Shown one piece after another: positions 17,382 through 26,059 of a stretch of DNA of 64,000 nt. The notes under the pieces were generated by a model, which worked only from the letters and a program-made list of their open reading frames with translations, was not told the origin of the DNA and ran no database searches. The translations under genes and the position numbers were made by a program. The number at the start of each line of letters is the position of its first letter. Position 1 is the stretch's first letter. Source of the DNA: Fidelibacterota bacterium (GTDB taxonomy: Bacteria; Fidelibacterota; Marinisomatia; Marinisomatales; TCS55); contig SCKN01000006.1 of NCBI GenBank assembly GCA_004124385.1, positions 1-64,000 of the forward strand, in the 5' to 3' direction.

Positions 17382-17929
17382 ACATCCTCCCCGTATGCCA
17401 TGAGAACAATCGTATCTTTTCCATCCACTTCTTTTAATTGAACATTGACGTGTTCACCGTCATTTGTTGGAATATTTTTCCCCACATAATCCGCTTTGAT
17501 TGGCATTTCGCGATGACCCCGATCAACCAAAACGCATAATTGAATTTTTTTCGGGCGCCCAAAAGCCATGAGTGCCTCCATCGCCGAACGTATCGTTCGA
17601 CCGGTATAAAGCACATCATCCACCAGCACCACTGTTTTATCATCCAAAGAAAAATCTATATGAGTTCCTTCCACTTGTGGAACCACCAACCGTTCTCGAA
17701 AATCATCCCGATGAAACGTAATATCCAATGCACCCAATTGAACTTCATATCCTGTATTCGATGTAATAAGTGCCTGAATTCTCTCCGCTAGCGGTTCACC
17801 TCTCGTTCGAATACCAATGAGGACTACCTCACTTGCACCACCATTTTTTTCCACAATTTCATGGGACATGCGTGTAATTTGCCGGGTGATGGATGCTGCA
17901 TCTTCAATCGATGTCTGTTTTGCTATCAT
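17378..17929 (-). CDS. pyrR: PyrR pyrimidine attenuation regulator / uracil phosphoribosyltransferase
   Basis: From ATG 17929 the product is 183 residues, the usual PyrR length, and this start has GGAG five bases upstream. The PRPP-binding loop is VVLVDDVLYTGRTIRSAMEAL, and RTRGEPLAERI and LVDRGHREMPIKADYVGKN are PyrR hallmarks. PyrR binds UMP and then the leader of pyr mRNA to favour termination; many also have weak UPRT activity. The frame stays open a further 33 codons upstream through the attenuator, but that extension is not part of the family. Confidence 0.95.
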   Translation of the reverse strand: MIAKQTSIEDAASITRQITRMSHEIVEKNGGASEVVLIGIRTRGEPLAERIQALITSNTGYEVQLGALDITFHRDDFRERLVVPQVEGTHIDFSLDDKTVVLVDDVLYTGRTIRSAMEALMAFGRPKKIQLCVLVDRGHREMPIKADYVGKNIPTNDGEHVNVQLKEVDGKDTIVLMAYGEDV

Positions 17930-17945
17930 AATATCTCCGTGTAAT

Positions 17946-18015
17946 AAAAAACCCCCGGGCAGCATCAAGTTCCACATTATTGCGAAACTACTGAACGGAG
18001 GTCCATTTGCTGCCC
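17946..18015 (-). terminator. Attenuator (terminator) in the pyr operon leader
   Basis: On the minus strand GGGCAGCA (18015-18008) pairs exactly with TGCTGCCC (17964-17957), closing a branched stem that includes AGTTTC/GGAACT, and is followed by GGGGG and six T. It lies just upstream of the pyrR ribosome-binding site, the expected place for PyrR-controlled attenuation. Confidence 0.8.
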
Positions 18016-18019
18016 TTCT

Positions 18020-18037
18020 CGCCCTCACAGGAGCGTT
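18020..18037 (-). promoter_or_regulatory. PyrR-binding RNA hairpin
   Basis: The leader RNA contains CGCUCCUGUGAGGGCG. It folds into a 5-bp hairpin whose loop region (18032-18023) matches the known PyrR recognition pattern UCC-N-G-N-GAGG, followed by GCGAGAAGGG. In Bacillus this anti-antiterminator, stabilised by PyrR-UMP, lets the downstream terminator form. The match, position and adjacent pyrR support the same mechanism here. Confidence 0.75.
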
Positions 18038-18123
18038 TTAAAGGGTCAATTCGAAAGTAAATTTATCCTTTAATCTTAGTTAATAAAAGAATAAATGTAG
18101 AGAATATGGTTTGAATAATCGCG

Positions 18124-19089
18124 TTATTGATTGGCGAACTTATTCCACACCAAAATGATTTCATCGGCTATATCATCCATACTTCCAAATTTTTCTATAT
18201 CAATCTCAACCGGATTTCCACGATTTCTAAACCACGTATATTGACGTTTGGCAAATTGTCGAGTCCGAATTACAATTTCCTCTTCCAATTCTTCTATGGA
18301 ATATTCACCATCCAAATATTGGCAAATTTGGCGATACCCAATTGAATTTAACGCGTGAGCTTTTTCAACAGAATAATTTTCACGTAATACTTTTGTTTCT
18401 TCAATCCAACCATTCTCCAACATACTTTTTGTCCGTTCCCTGATTCGATTTATTAACAGCTGCCTCTCCATTGAAAGTAATACAGTAAAGATTGAATGCC
18501 TGCCCGCCTGTCTACCGGCAGATAGGAATGGTTGATTGGATGTTTGTTCTTTAAAATGCTCTGTAGGAATTTTGCCCGTAATTTCAACTATTTCCAACGC
18601 TCGAATAAGTCTCTTCTTATTATTAATATGCACTTTTTCAGCATAGTCTGGATCAATATCTTTCAGTTTTTTCAACATAACATCCGGTGCTTCGTCATAT
18701 TCTCTACTTAATCGCTCTCTTATGTCCGGATTTGTTTTACTCTCTTTAAATATACCTAATGTTAGGGCATCTAAATACAAACCAGCTCCGCCGCAAAGAA
18801 TGGGTTCTTTTCCTTTATTTTGTATTTTACCTACAATATCTTTTACCAAATCAGCATATTCGCCGGCAGATACAGTTTCATTGGGTTCCCGAATTGATAT
18901 AAGATGATGTGGAATACTATTTACTTCTTCCAAGGTAGGTTGAGCTGTTCCAATTGACATTCCTTTATAGATCTGTCGAGAATCAAGACCAATTATTTCG
19001 CCATTTATTTTTTTGGCTACTGCAATGGCAACAGACGTTTTCCCTACAGCTGTAGGGCCAACAATGGCAAGTATTGGATTTTCTGACAT
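18124..19089 (-). CDS. miaA: tRNA dimethylallyltransferase
   Basis: The 321-residue enzyme adds a dimethylallyl group to A37 of tRNAs reading UNN codons. The P-loop is GPTAVGKTS (11-19), followed by GLDSRQIYKGMSIGTAQP and the catalytic region CGGAGLYLDALTLG. LLSMERQLLINRIRERTKSML and the C-terminal RTRQFAKRQYTWFRNR complete the family. Residues about 189-199 (LSAGRQAGRHS) are an insertion encoded by an imperfect palindrome and fall between conserved segments, probably on a surface loop. The gene stands apart from the pyr leader and is divergent from the kinase fusion. Confidence 0.94.
   Translation of the reverse strand: MSENPILAIVGPTAVGKTSVAIAVAKKINGEIIGLDSRQIYKGMSIGTAQPTLEEVNSIPHHLISIREPNETVSAGEYADLVKDIVGKIQNKGKEPILCGGAGLYLDALTLGIFKESKTNPDIRERLSREYDEAPDVMLKKLKDIDPDYAEKVHINNKKRLIRALEIVEITGKIPTEHFKEQTSNQPFLSAGRQAGRHSIFTVLLSMERQLLINRIRERTKSMLENGWIEETKVLRENYSVEKAHALNSIGYRQICQYLDGEYSIEELEEEIVIRTRQFAKRQYTWFRNRGNPVEIDIEKFGSMDDIADEIILVWNKFANQ
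18498..18526. repeat. Palindromic insertion inside the miaA coding region
   Basis: The 20-base segment 18507-18526 is a near-perfect palindrome centred on CCGG, with arms CCTGTCT and AGATAGG. It is preceded by GC-rich CCTGCCCG, unlike the AT-rich surroundings. It inserts in frame, encoding SAGRQAGR-type residues. I see no second copy in this window. Confidence 0.6.
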
Positions 19090-19181
19090 ACTATTTAAAA
19101 TGTGTAAAATTGGTTATCAACATATTATGACATAAATTTTGCAGGAGAAATTAATGAATGAGCCAGAGATTACAAATAAAG

Positions 19182-19187
19182 TATAAT
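19182..19187 (+). promoter_or_regulatory. Candidate -10 element for the kinase-glycosylase operon
   Basis: A perfect TATAAT lies 28 bases before the proposed start of the fusion gene in the 126-base divergent gap with miaA. The -35 region is weak. The same gap has a strong AGGAG followed by a 10-codon ORF (MNEPEITNKV) from ATG 19154, which overlaps this box, so the two interpretations compete. Confidence 0.35.
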
Positions 19188-19215
19188 GCGCAATTAATTT
19201 TGAAAGAGTATCATA

Positions 19216-21018
19216 ATTAAATCTAGACAAATATCAGAAAAGATACTTGTTATCGGCGGTGCATCGTTGGATACACTCACGATAAACAGTACAGATTATT
19301 CGTCAGCGGGCGGAGCAGGTTTGTACACAGCACTTGCAGCTGCAAAATCAGGGGTTGAAGTTACTCTATTTTCACCTTTTCCTGACCCTATGCCAAAAAG
19401 ATTGGAAAATGTTACATCCATTGTACATTGGATAGGACCAACAGTTACTCCGGATAAGATGCCCGGATTCCATATTGTTCAGGAAGAAAATAATACAATT
19501 TATAAACAATCATTTTTTGGGGCGGAAGAAACATTATCTCCTGATGATTTACCGAATGATCTTTCAGATTTTGATCTCATTCACGTCGTTCCATTAGGGC
19601 ACACTTCAAGGCAATTAACATTCATTCAAGCATGCAAAGACCGTGGTGCTAAATGTATTTCTGCTGGAACGGGAAAACCACTCATTAAAGATAATCTCCA
19701 CCTAATTCATACAGTTATTAACGAATCGGATTATTTTTTTATGAATGACGAGGAAGCAAACGCTCTCTTTTCATCTAATATTGAAATTAAAACGGATTCA
19801 GGAAAATGTCTATTCATTACCAAAGGCCGACAAGGCGCTTCTGTGTATTTGGGTGATCATGAGATTAAAATTAATCCAGCTCCATCAACAATGCTAGATC
19901 CAACCGGTGCGGGCGATACATTTTGCGGAGCAACATTAGCAGATTTAGTAATAGGCAAACATCCAGCCATGGCTGCCATGAATGCGTCCGCACTTTCTGC
20001 TGAAATGATACAGGGAATTGGGCCTGAAAAATTATTGTCTCAATCTCCACCTCCGAATATTAAATCGGATATACGCGTTATTGTAAACCATGAGCAAATA
20101 CAAAAAACAGCAGATTTAATTTCCGGGCTTAAAGATGAAAAGCCATTTGATTTTGTTACATCCTCCCTACCGTCTATAAATCATCCATTAACTGTGGATT
20201 ATTTTTTCGTTACAACACTCCAGCAATTTAGTTTTTGGTCAACAAAAAATGGTCGATATCATTTACCTTTAATTGATACCATTGGCGGAGAAGAATTAAA
20301 AGGCGCCTTTTATCTCTTTATGGCATATACCCAATTATTGAATTCAGATCCCGACTATTTTTCACCGGAACGACAAGCAAATTCAACAATGGATGAAATG
20401 ATAAAATTATTTTGTTCTGATGGTGGAAAAGATGTCATGCCCGCCATTGAAATGCATTTACAGATTGCTCAACGTTACGGAAAAACTATGTTAGAACTAG
20501 GTTGGACTCCACAAAGTATTTTACACGAAGCTCAACATTCATCCACACCATTAAAAACACTCTTATCCATGCTGGATCATTTAGGAGGATATGGAAAAGA
20601 TCCCTTGCGGAAAAAAAGTTCTCTCTTGGCGATGATTTTGAATAATCGACCGGAAACATATTTTAAATTTGGAAATGATGAATTACTCCCTCCCATTATT
20701 GATTATCATTGTATGCGGTCCAATCTCCGAATGGGTCTTATCGATGTAGTGGATAATACTTTACATCAAAAATTAGTAAATAGAGACCTTATTAACGAAG
20801 CAGATGAATGGGCGGTTAGATATGCGGCCTATAAGGCTGTAGATTATTTACCAGGATTGTCCGGTCGCTCCATGGCAACGGTGGATGAATATTTTTTCTT
20901 TTCACGAAAACGTTGCCCGGAAATGACCGAACCAGATTGCTCCAATTGTAGTGCAGACCCTGTATGCGCACATCGAAAAGAATTATTTCAACCTGTCATT
21001 CGCACTGATTTCTATTAA
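19216..21018 (+). CDS. PfkB-type kinase fused to an HhH-GPD-like (Fe-S N-glycosylase-type) domain
   Basis: The first ~270 residues are a PfkB/ribokinase-fold kinase: ILVIGGASLDTLT, GGAGLYTALAAAKSGVEVTLFS, and the catalytic/anion-hole motif DPTGAGDTFCGAT (about 228-240). The remaining ~320 residues carry IIDYHCMRSNLRMG, spacing D-x-H-x2-R-x3-R, as in the catalytic-aspartate motif of endonuclease III/MutY glycosylases. Near the end four cysteines are spaced C-x7-C-x2-C-x5-C, close to the [4Fe-4S] loop of that family. SFW and the LLPPIIDYH context also recall the queuosine-salvage N-glycosylase (DUF2419/Qng1). A nucleoside kinase plus N-glycosylase is inferred. The conserved start lies upstream of any ATG, GTG or usable TTG: ATT 19216, seven bases after AAAGAG, is my best guess. 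The first gene of a three-gene unit. Confidence 0.75.
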   Translation: MKSRQISEKILVIGGASLDTLTINSTDYSSAGGAGLYTALAAAKSGVEVTLFSPFPDPMPKRLENVTSIVHWIGPTVTPDKMPGFHIVQEENNTIYKQSFFGAEETLSPDDLPNDLSDFDLIHVVPLGHTSRQLTFIQACKDRGAKCISAGTGKPLIKDNLHLIHTVINESDYFFMNDEEANALFSSNIEIKTDSGKCLFITKGRQGASVYLGDHEIKINPAPSTMLDPTGAGDTFCGATLADLVIGKHPAMAAMNASALSAEMIQGIGPEKLLSQSPPPNIKSDIRVIVNHEQIQKTADLISGLKDEKPFDFVTSSLPSINHPLTVDYFFVTTLQQFSFWSTKNGRYHLPLIDTIGGEELKGAFYLFMAYTQLLNSDPDYFSPERQANSTMDEMIKLFCSDGGKDVMPAIEMHLQIAQRYGKTMLELGWTPQSILHEAQHSSTPLKTLLSMLDHLGGYGKDPLRKKSSLLAMILNNRPETYFKFGNDELLPPIIDYHCMRSNLRMGLIDVVDNTLHQKLVNRDLINEADEWAVRYAAYKAVDYLPGLSGRSMATVDEYFFFSRKRCPEMTEPDCSNCSADPVCAHRKELFQPVIRTDFY

Positions 21019-21026
21019 ATTTAATT

Positions 21027-21473
21027 ATGGTTCAAAGTAAAGCACAAACTGTTGAAGGTTATTTAAATGCACTTACCGACGACCGCCGTGAAATCATTTC
21101 TACTATTAGAAACAGAATACTAGATATTCTGCCTGATGGATACGTTGAATCCATAAACTGGGGAATGATTAGTTATGAAATTCCTTTAGAAACGTATCCA
21201 AACACGTATAATGGACAACCACTGGGGATTGCATCAATTGCATCTCAAAAGAACCATTTGGCTATATATATGATGGGATGTTATATGGTCCCAGAGCAAA
21301 CGGAAAAACTAATGAAGGCCTATGAAATAATGGGTATTAAACCCAATATGGGCAAATCATGCATTCGATTCACAACACTGGAAAAGATACCTTTGGATAC
21401 TATCATGGAGTTGATCCAACATTTTTCAGTCACCGATTATATTAAACGATATGAAAGCATAAAGAAGAAATAA
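21027..21473 (+). CDS. DUF1801 (YdhG-like) domain protein
   Basis: This 148-residue cytoplasmic protein has the DUF1801/YdhG-like layout: an N-terminal helix VEGYLNALTDDRREIISTIRNRI, the PDGYVESINWGMISYEIP core, an IASQKNHLAIYMMG strand and a KSCIRFTTLEKIP loop before the last helix. Family members are small single-domain proteins of unknown biochemical role, structurally related to iron-chaperone-like frataxin folds. It starts nine bases after the kinase fusion and ends one base before the cupin gene, so the three are probably co-transcribed, but nothing shows a shared pathway. Confidence 0.8.
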   Translation: MVQSKAQTVEGYLNALTDDRREIISTIRNRILDILPDGYVESINWGMISYEIPLETYPNTYNGQPLGIASIASQKNHLAIYMMGCYMVPEQTEKLMKAYEIMGIKPNMGKSCIRFTTLEKIPLDTIMELIQHFSVTDYIKRYESIKKK

Positions 21474-21474
21474 T

Positions 21475-21834
21475 ATGATACGCAAAATTCAAAAACCAAC
21501 CATAATTGAATCAGCCGGAAATAAACCCAAAATTATTGAAGAATTTATCGGCAAGGTTAATTCACAATCGGATCAAATTAGTATAGCTAAAATGACAAGT
21601 CCTCCGGGATGGGCCGAACCTGGCCAAACACCTGAATTTTGTGAATACACATTAGTATTAAATGGAACTCTCATAGTCAAATCTAAAAAAGAGACTCTAC
21701 AGATTCATAAAGGTGAAGCAGTAATGGTAGAGGCGGGAGATTGGGTTCAATATTACACGCCAAATGGCGCAGAATATATCGCTGTTTGTTTACCGGCATT
21801 TTCCCCCGGAACAGTGCATCGAGATGATGAATGA
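21475..21834 (+). CDS. Small cupin-domain protein
   Basis: This 119-residue single-domain cupin has a central barrel with a degenerate first motif (GWAEPGQTPEFCEYTLVLNGTL) and second motif (GEAVMVEAGDWVQYYTPNGAEY). The usual metal-binding histidines are mostly replaced by E, C and Y, so metal binding is doubtful. It may bind a small ligand rather than catalyse. It is the last gene of the unit headed by the kinase-glycosylase fusion and converges with mutL across 34 bases. Confidence 0.75.
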   Translation: MIRKIQKPTIIESAGNKPKIIEEFIGKVNSQSDQISIAKMTSPPGWAEPGQTPEFCEYTLVLNGTLIVKSKKETLQIHKGEAVMVEAGDWVQYYTPNGAEYIAVCLPAFSPGTVHRDDE

Positions 21835-21868
21835 TCTAAATAATAACTATAATTTATATTTTATAAAT

Positions 21869-23593
21869 CTATATACGTTCAAAACGCTTGTCCAATTCAT
21901 CAATGGAAAGCTGAACAATAATAGGACGTCCATGTGGACAATAATAAGGATGATTTGTAGCAAAAAGTCTGTTTACTAATGCTTGCATTTCTTGGATTGT
22001 AAGGGGATCGCCCGCTTTAACGGCTGCATGGCATGAATAGGATGCTGCAAGTCCCTCTTGCCAGGAACTATACTTTTTCTTATTCTCCAGAAATGAATCA
22101 ATAATTTCTCGAATAATAGCCTTTTCATTTCCCCAAACCATTTCAGAAGGAATTGCTTCTACCATAACCGTATTTTTACCGAATTCCTGCATGCGAAATC
22201 CAAGCTTATTCAAATTAGGAAGTATATCCAAAAGAACAGAAAATTCATCTGCTGAAAATTCCAGCGTCTCCGGGAATAATAGCGTTTGAGCTCCTAATGG
22301 TGCTTTATCAAATGCATCTAGAGCTTCTTCAAATAAAACGCGTTCATGGGCTACATGCTGATCAATAATTACCAATCCGCTGTTTATTTGGGAAACGATA
22401 TATTTATCATGAATCTGCCAAATATTCCCGGCACTGACCTCTTCAATAGTATCTTTCTTTTCAGACAGTTTCTCCATATATGTTTTAGCTCGTTCTAATC
22501 CACGTTGTATATGCGTATCCACCACTGGCAATGACAGAGTTCCCTGTTGAAGTTCATGGCCAAACTCTTGGAATTGAGATGACATTTTTGAAAAATCCGG
22601 TATGGTGTCTAAAATGTCGCCTAATGCATCCGCTACAGATGATTTAAGCACATGATATAATCGCCATTCGTCTTTGAATCGAACTTCGATTTTCATGGGG
22701 TGTACATTCACATCAATCTGATCTGTCGGCTGAACAAGATTTAAAACATAAAACGGGTACTCCCCTCTTTTAAGTAACGATTGAAATGCACCATAAACAG
22801 CGTTATTCAGCAAACGATGTTTAATAAATCGGCGATTAATAAAGATATACTGTTCACCGGGCCGGGATCGTAATAGATTCAAATTTCCCACATAACCGCT
22901 AATGGCAAAATCACCTTTAACAATGTTTACTTCCAGTAAATGAGCACTATATGTAGGGTCCAACAAATTATCAATTCGTTCTTTTAAACTTTCACCTTGG
23001 ATATTTATAATTTCTTTATCATCGTGAATTAATTTAAATGAAACTTCCGGATAAGCCAGTCCATACCGACGAACCATGGAAACAATCTGTCTAAATTCAA
23101 CACGGAAGGACTTTAAGAATTTTTTTCTGGCTGGAGTATTATAAAACAAGTTTCGAACGCTAATACTCGTACCCTTTACTGGTTCAGCAGGCTTTAATTC
23201 ACCAGCCTTACCATCTACGATTGAAACAGAAAACCCGTCTTTACCATTTGCACACGAAACCATTTCCATTTCCGATACAGAAGCAATACTTGCTAAAGCT
23301 TCACCACGAAAACCCAACGAATTGATATTGAACAAATCATCAATAGTTTCAATCTTGCTGGTAGTATATCGTTGAGCTGCTAACGTTAAATCTTCATTTG
23401 AAATTCCATCGCCATTATCAGTTACTTGAATGAGTTGATGCCCACCCTTTTCAATAACAACTGAAATGTCCAATGTATTTGCATCCAAACTATTCTCAAT
23501 AAGTTCTTTAACAACAGAGGCAGGTCTTTCAACGACTTCACCCGCTGCAATTTTGTTCCGGAGATCGGTTGATAAGATGTGAATTTCAGCCAT
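21869..23593 (-). CDS. mutL: DNA mismatch repair protein MutL
   Basis: This 574-residue protein has the GHKL ATPase half (VKELIENSLDA, DNGDGI, SLGFRGEALASI, residues ~28-104) and a C-terminal dimerisation/nuclease half. The metal-binding motif DQH(A)x2Ex4E is present as DQHVAHERVLFE (411-422, Val in place of Ala), together with SCHAAVKAGD and CPHGRP (from Cys552). It is therefore probably the nicking-endonuclease type MutL, unlike that of E. coli. Its start overlaps the ftcD stop by one base. Confidence 0.94.
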   Translation of the reverse strand: MAEIHILSTDLRNKIAAGEVVERPASVVKELIENSLDANTLDISVVIEKGGHQLIQVTDNGDGISNEDLTLAAQRYTTSKIETIDDLFNINSLGFRGEALASIASVSEMEMVSCANGKDGFSVSIVDGKAGELKPAEPVKGTSISVRNLFYNTPARKKFLKSFRVEFRQIVSMVRRYGLAYPEVSFKLIHDDKEIINIQGESLKERIDNLLDPTYSAHLLEVNIVKGDFAISGYVGNLNLLRSRPGEQYIFINRRFIKHRLLNNAVYGAFQSLLKRGEYPFYVLNLVQPTDQIDVNVHPMKIEVRFKDEWRLYHVLKSSVADALGDILDTIPDFSKMSSQFQEFGHELQQGTLSLPVVDTHIQRGLERAKTYMEKLSEKKDTIEEVSAGNIWQIHDKYIVSQINSGLVIIDQHVAHERVLFEEALDAFDKAPLGAQTLLFPETLEFSADEFSVLLDILPNLNKLGFRMQEFGKNTVMVEAIPSEMVWGNEKAIIREIIDSFLENKKKYSSWQEGLAASYSCHAAVKAGDPLTIQEMQALVNRLFATNHPYYCPHGRPIIVQLSIDELDKRFERI

Positions 23594-25293
23594 TAGTTTT
23601 CTATTATCTTAATGGTTTGACGAAAAATATTCTGCTCAAGTTTCTGTGCTTTAGCTATCAATTCATCCACTTGTTTTTTCTTTCTATTCGTATAGCGTTT
23701 ATCTTTAATCCCGGACAAGTTTATGAGCACATTCATACAGGCACCACGCACTGCCGCTAAAGCAACTTCACCTGCTACACCCACATCACTGACAGAGTTT
23801 GGATTCCCCTTTTTCACCAATTCGCCTGCGATTTCTAAAACTGATAATGAAAGCATTGCTGCTTCTAATGGAATTTCAATCGCATATTTATTTGTCGCAA
23901 GAACTGCGTTCCGTTTAATACTTTTTTCTTCATCCGAATTTGCAGGAAGCCTATTCGCTTCCATAACCGCATTAAATGCATTCGTATCTTCATCTACCAA
24001 AAAAGATAATCGATTTTTTATTTTTTGGGCTTTATTTCCTAAAATGTCCATTTCATCTTTTGATGTTTCAAAACCCTTCTTTTCATGGGTCAACGCCGCC
24101 ACCATGGACACCAGAGCCGCACCGAGGCTTCCAGCCAAGGCAGCTACGCTGCCACCGCCGGGTGCCGAAGAATTAGACGAAAGTTCATCGATAAAACCTT
24201 CAGATGTCAAATCCATTAACTGTCCGCTACTTTGTCCAACAGCGAATTCAACAATTTTTTCTTCCGGTTTAAAAGGATACAGGTCATTTAGTCCTAATGA
24301 TTGCACAGCACATTCAATTAAATCCGCTTCCGGTACAGCGGTCGTGCGGCGCTGCATCTTTAAATAATGACGACCGGCCATTAATAATGCTTCTTTGGGG
24401 ATCAATCCCACCAATTCACTACCGGTTACACGAATACCTCTCTCAATAGCTAACTCACATGCTTTGTCAAATACATCATGAATAGTAGATACTTTATAAT
24501 TATTAAAATTGATGGAAATCTGCGCTCGCTTGAATTCATCCATATACCAGCCAACACCTTTCACATATTTGAACAATCCGGGAATTATAACTGTTTTTCC
24601 ATTTTCATCCCGTACAATTTTTCCATCCAACAAGTTAGGTGAATCCGGATTTGGAATACGTTTGCTGCGACCTTTTTCACGAAGTTCAAATGCAATGTCC
24701 ATTGCTAAACGTTGATCTCGTGTATTTAAATTGATATTATAAGCAATTAAAAACTCTCTTGAACCCATAACAGTCGCACCACTTTTGCCATTGAATGTTG
24801 CCGGACCGTAATCTGGTTTCCAATGGGGATCTTTCAGTTTTTTGGCCAATCCTTCATATTCACCGGCACGAATAACAGGCAAACTTTTGCGATCATCTTT
24901 TTGAGCTGAATCCTCATAGAGATAAACCGGGATTTGCAGTGCGTCTCCCACACGTTTTGCTACGCGATGGGATAGTGCAATACAGTCCTTGACCGTGGCT
25001 CCGCTGACGGGAATAAATGGACATACATCCGTAGCACCCATACGGGCGTGAGTTCCGAAATGGTTAGACATATCAATTACGTCAGCCGCTTTGGAAATAG
25101 CTTGAAAAGCCGCTTCTTCAACACTGGTAACATTTCCTACAAACGTAACTACAGTTCGATTAGTATCTTTCCCCGGGTCCACATCCAATAGTGTAATTCC
25201 ATCGACAGCTTTAATGGCATCTGTAATCAGCTTAATTTTGGCTAAATCGCGGCCTTCAGAAAAATTAGGTACGCACTCAACAAGCTGTTTCAT
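23593..25293 (-). CDS. ftcD: Bifunctional glutamate formimidoyltransferase / formimidoyl-THF cyclodeaminase
   Basis: The formiminotransferase half begins MKQLVECVPNFSEGRD and continues with NHFGTHARMGATDVCPFIP and GPATFNGKSGATVMG. The cyclodeaminase half follows (GGGSVAALAGSLGAALVSMVA, NPNSVSDVGVAGEVALAA). The fused protein moves the formimino group of histidine breakdown onto tetrahydrofolate and releases ammonia, giving methenyl-THF. The start at 25293 was chosen because the family begins MKQLVEC; a 16-codon upstream extension is unsupported. No hut genes are nearby. It is coupled to mutL by a one-base overlap. Confidence 0.93.
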   Translation of the reverse strand: MKQLVECVPNFSEGRDLAKIKLITDAIKAVDGITLLDVDPGKDTNRTVVTFVGNVTSVEEAAFQAISKAADVIDMSNHFGTHARMGATDVCPFIPVSGATVKDCIALSHRVAKRVGDALQIPVYLYEDSAQKDDRKSLPVIRAGEYEGLAKKLKDPHWKPDYGPATFNGKSGATVMGSREFLIAYNINLNTRDQRLAMDIAFELREKGRSKRIPNPDSPNLLDGKIVRDENGKTVIIPGLFKYVKGVGWYMDEFKRAQISINFNNYKVSTIHDVFDKACELAIERGIRVTGSELVGLIPKEALLMAGRHYLKMQRRTTAVPEADLIECAVQSLGLNDLYPFKPEEKIVEFAVGQSSGQLMDLTSEGFIDELSSNSSAPGGGSVAALAGSLGAALVSMVAALTHEKKGFETSKDEMDILGNKAQKIKNRLSFLVDEDTNAFNAVMEANRLPANSDEEKSIKRNAVLATNKYAIEIPLEAAMLSLSVLEIAGELVKKGNPNSVSDVGVAGEVALAAVRGACMNVLINLSGIKDKRYTNRKKKQVDELIAKAQKLEQNIFRQTIKIIEN

Positions 25294-25438
25294 TTTTTTC
25301 AACTTACGTTTGAAATATTCATTAAATAATAAATCAGCCAAATAATTATACCTGTTAAAACGATTGTCCTAAAAAGAGATCGGGTAGGTCGTTGTCGATC
25401 AATGATTTTTCTAAAATATTGATTGTTGTCGTCCCTGA

Positions 25439-26056
25439 TCATAATCCTGCAAACAGAAATAAAAAAAAATTAACGAAAGGACTCATAATCATCCATAAAG
25501 GAGAAATCCTGGTAAAATAACCAATCATTATAAGTCCCAATAAAATTTGAGGCCCATACATTTGTAATTTGTGAACCAGTTCAGGATTTCTACGCATCAT
25601 CAATCCCGAAAATATTTGCGAACCGTCTAGGGGAGGAATGGGTATCATATTAAAAACGGCCAGCATAATATTTATTTGTGTAAATAAAATAAGCATCAAG
25701 GTAATAGAACCACCGAAAATGCCCATTCTGATTATTATTCCCCCTACAAAAGCTAAAAATAAATTTGCTGCCGGTCCCGCAAAGGCGATCTTCATCATAT
25801 CCACTCGTGGATTGGAAAGATAGCGAGAATCCACAGGGACTGGTTTCGCCCAACCAAACCCTACAAACAAAATCATCAGCGATCCAAATGGATCGAGGTG
25901 GGCGAGTGGATTGAGCGTGAGCCTTCCGGAATATCGTGCTGTGGGATCACCCAATTTATTAGCAACCCAAGCATGGGAGAATTCGTGGAAAACCAATGCA
26001 AAGACAAGCACAGGAATCAGGAGGATTAATACTTCAATTGGGACACGGAATAACAT
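25439..26056 (-). CDS. Site-2 protease family (M50) membrane metalloprotease
   Basis: This 205-residue membrane protein has four to five hydrophobic helices. The zinc site is HEFSH (residues ~24-28), with the distal metal-binding region NMIPIPPLDGSQI. The short form without a PDZ domain resembles the YwhC/SpoIVFB-like group of rhomboid-unrelated intramembrane proteases. The substrate is not deducible. It starts four bases after xerD. Confidence 0.88.
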   Translation of the reverse strand: MLFRVPIEVLILLIPVLVFALVFHEFSHAWVANKLGDPTARYSGRLTLNPLAHLDPFGSLMILFVGFGWAKPVPVDSRYLSNPRVDMMKIAFAGPAANLFLAFVGGIIIRMGIFGGSITLMLILFTQINIMLAVFNMIPIPPLDGSQIFSGLMMRRNPELVHKLQMYGPQILLGLIMIGYFTRISPLWMIMSPFVNFFLFLFAGL

Positions 26057-26059
26057 AAT

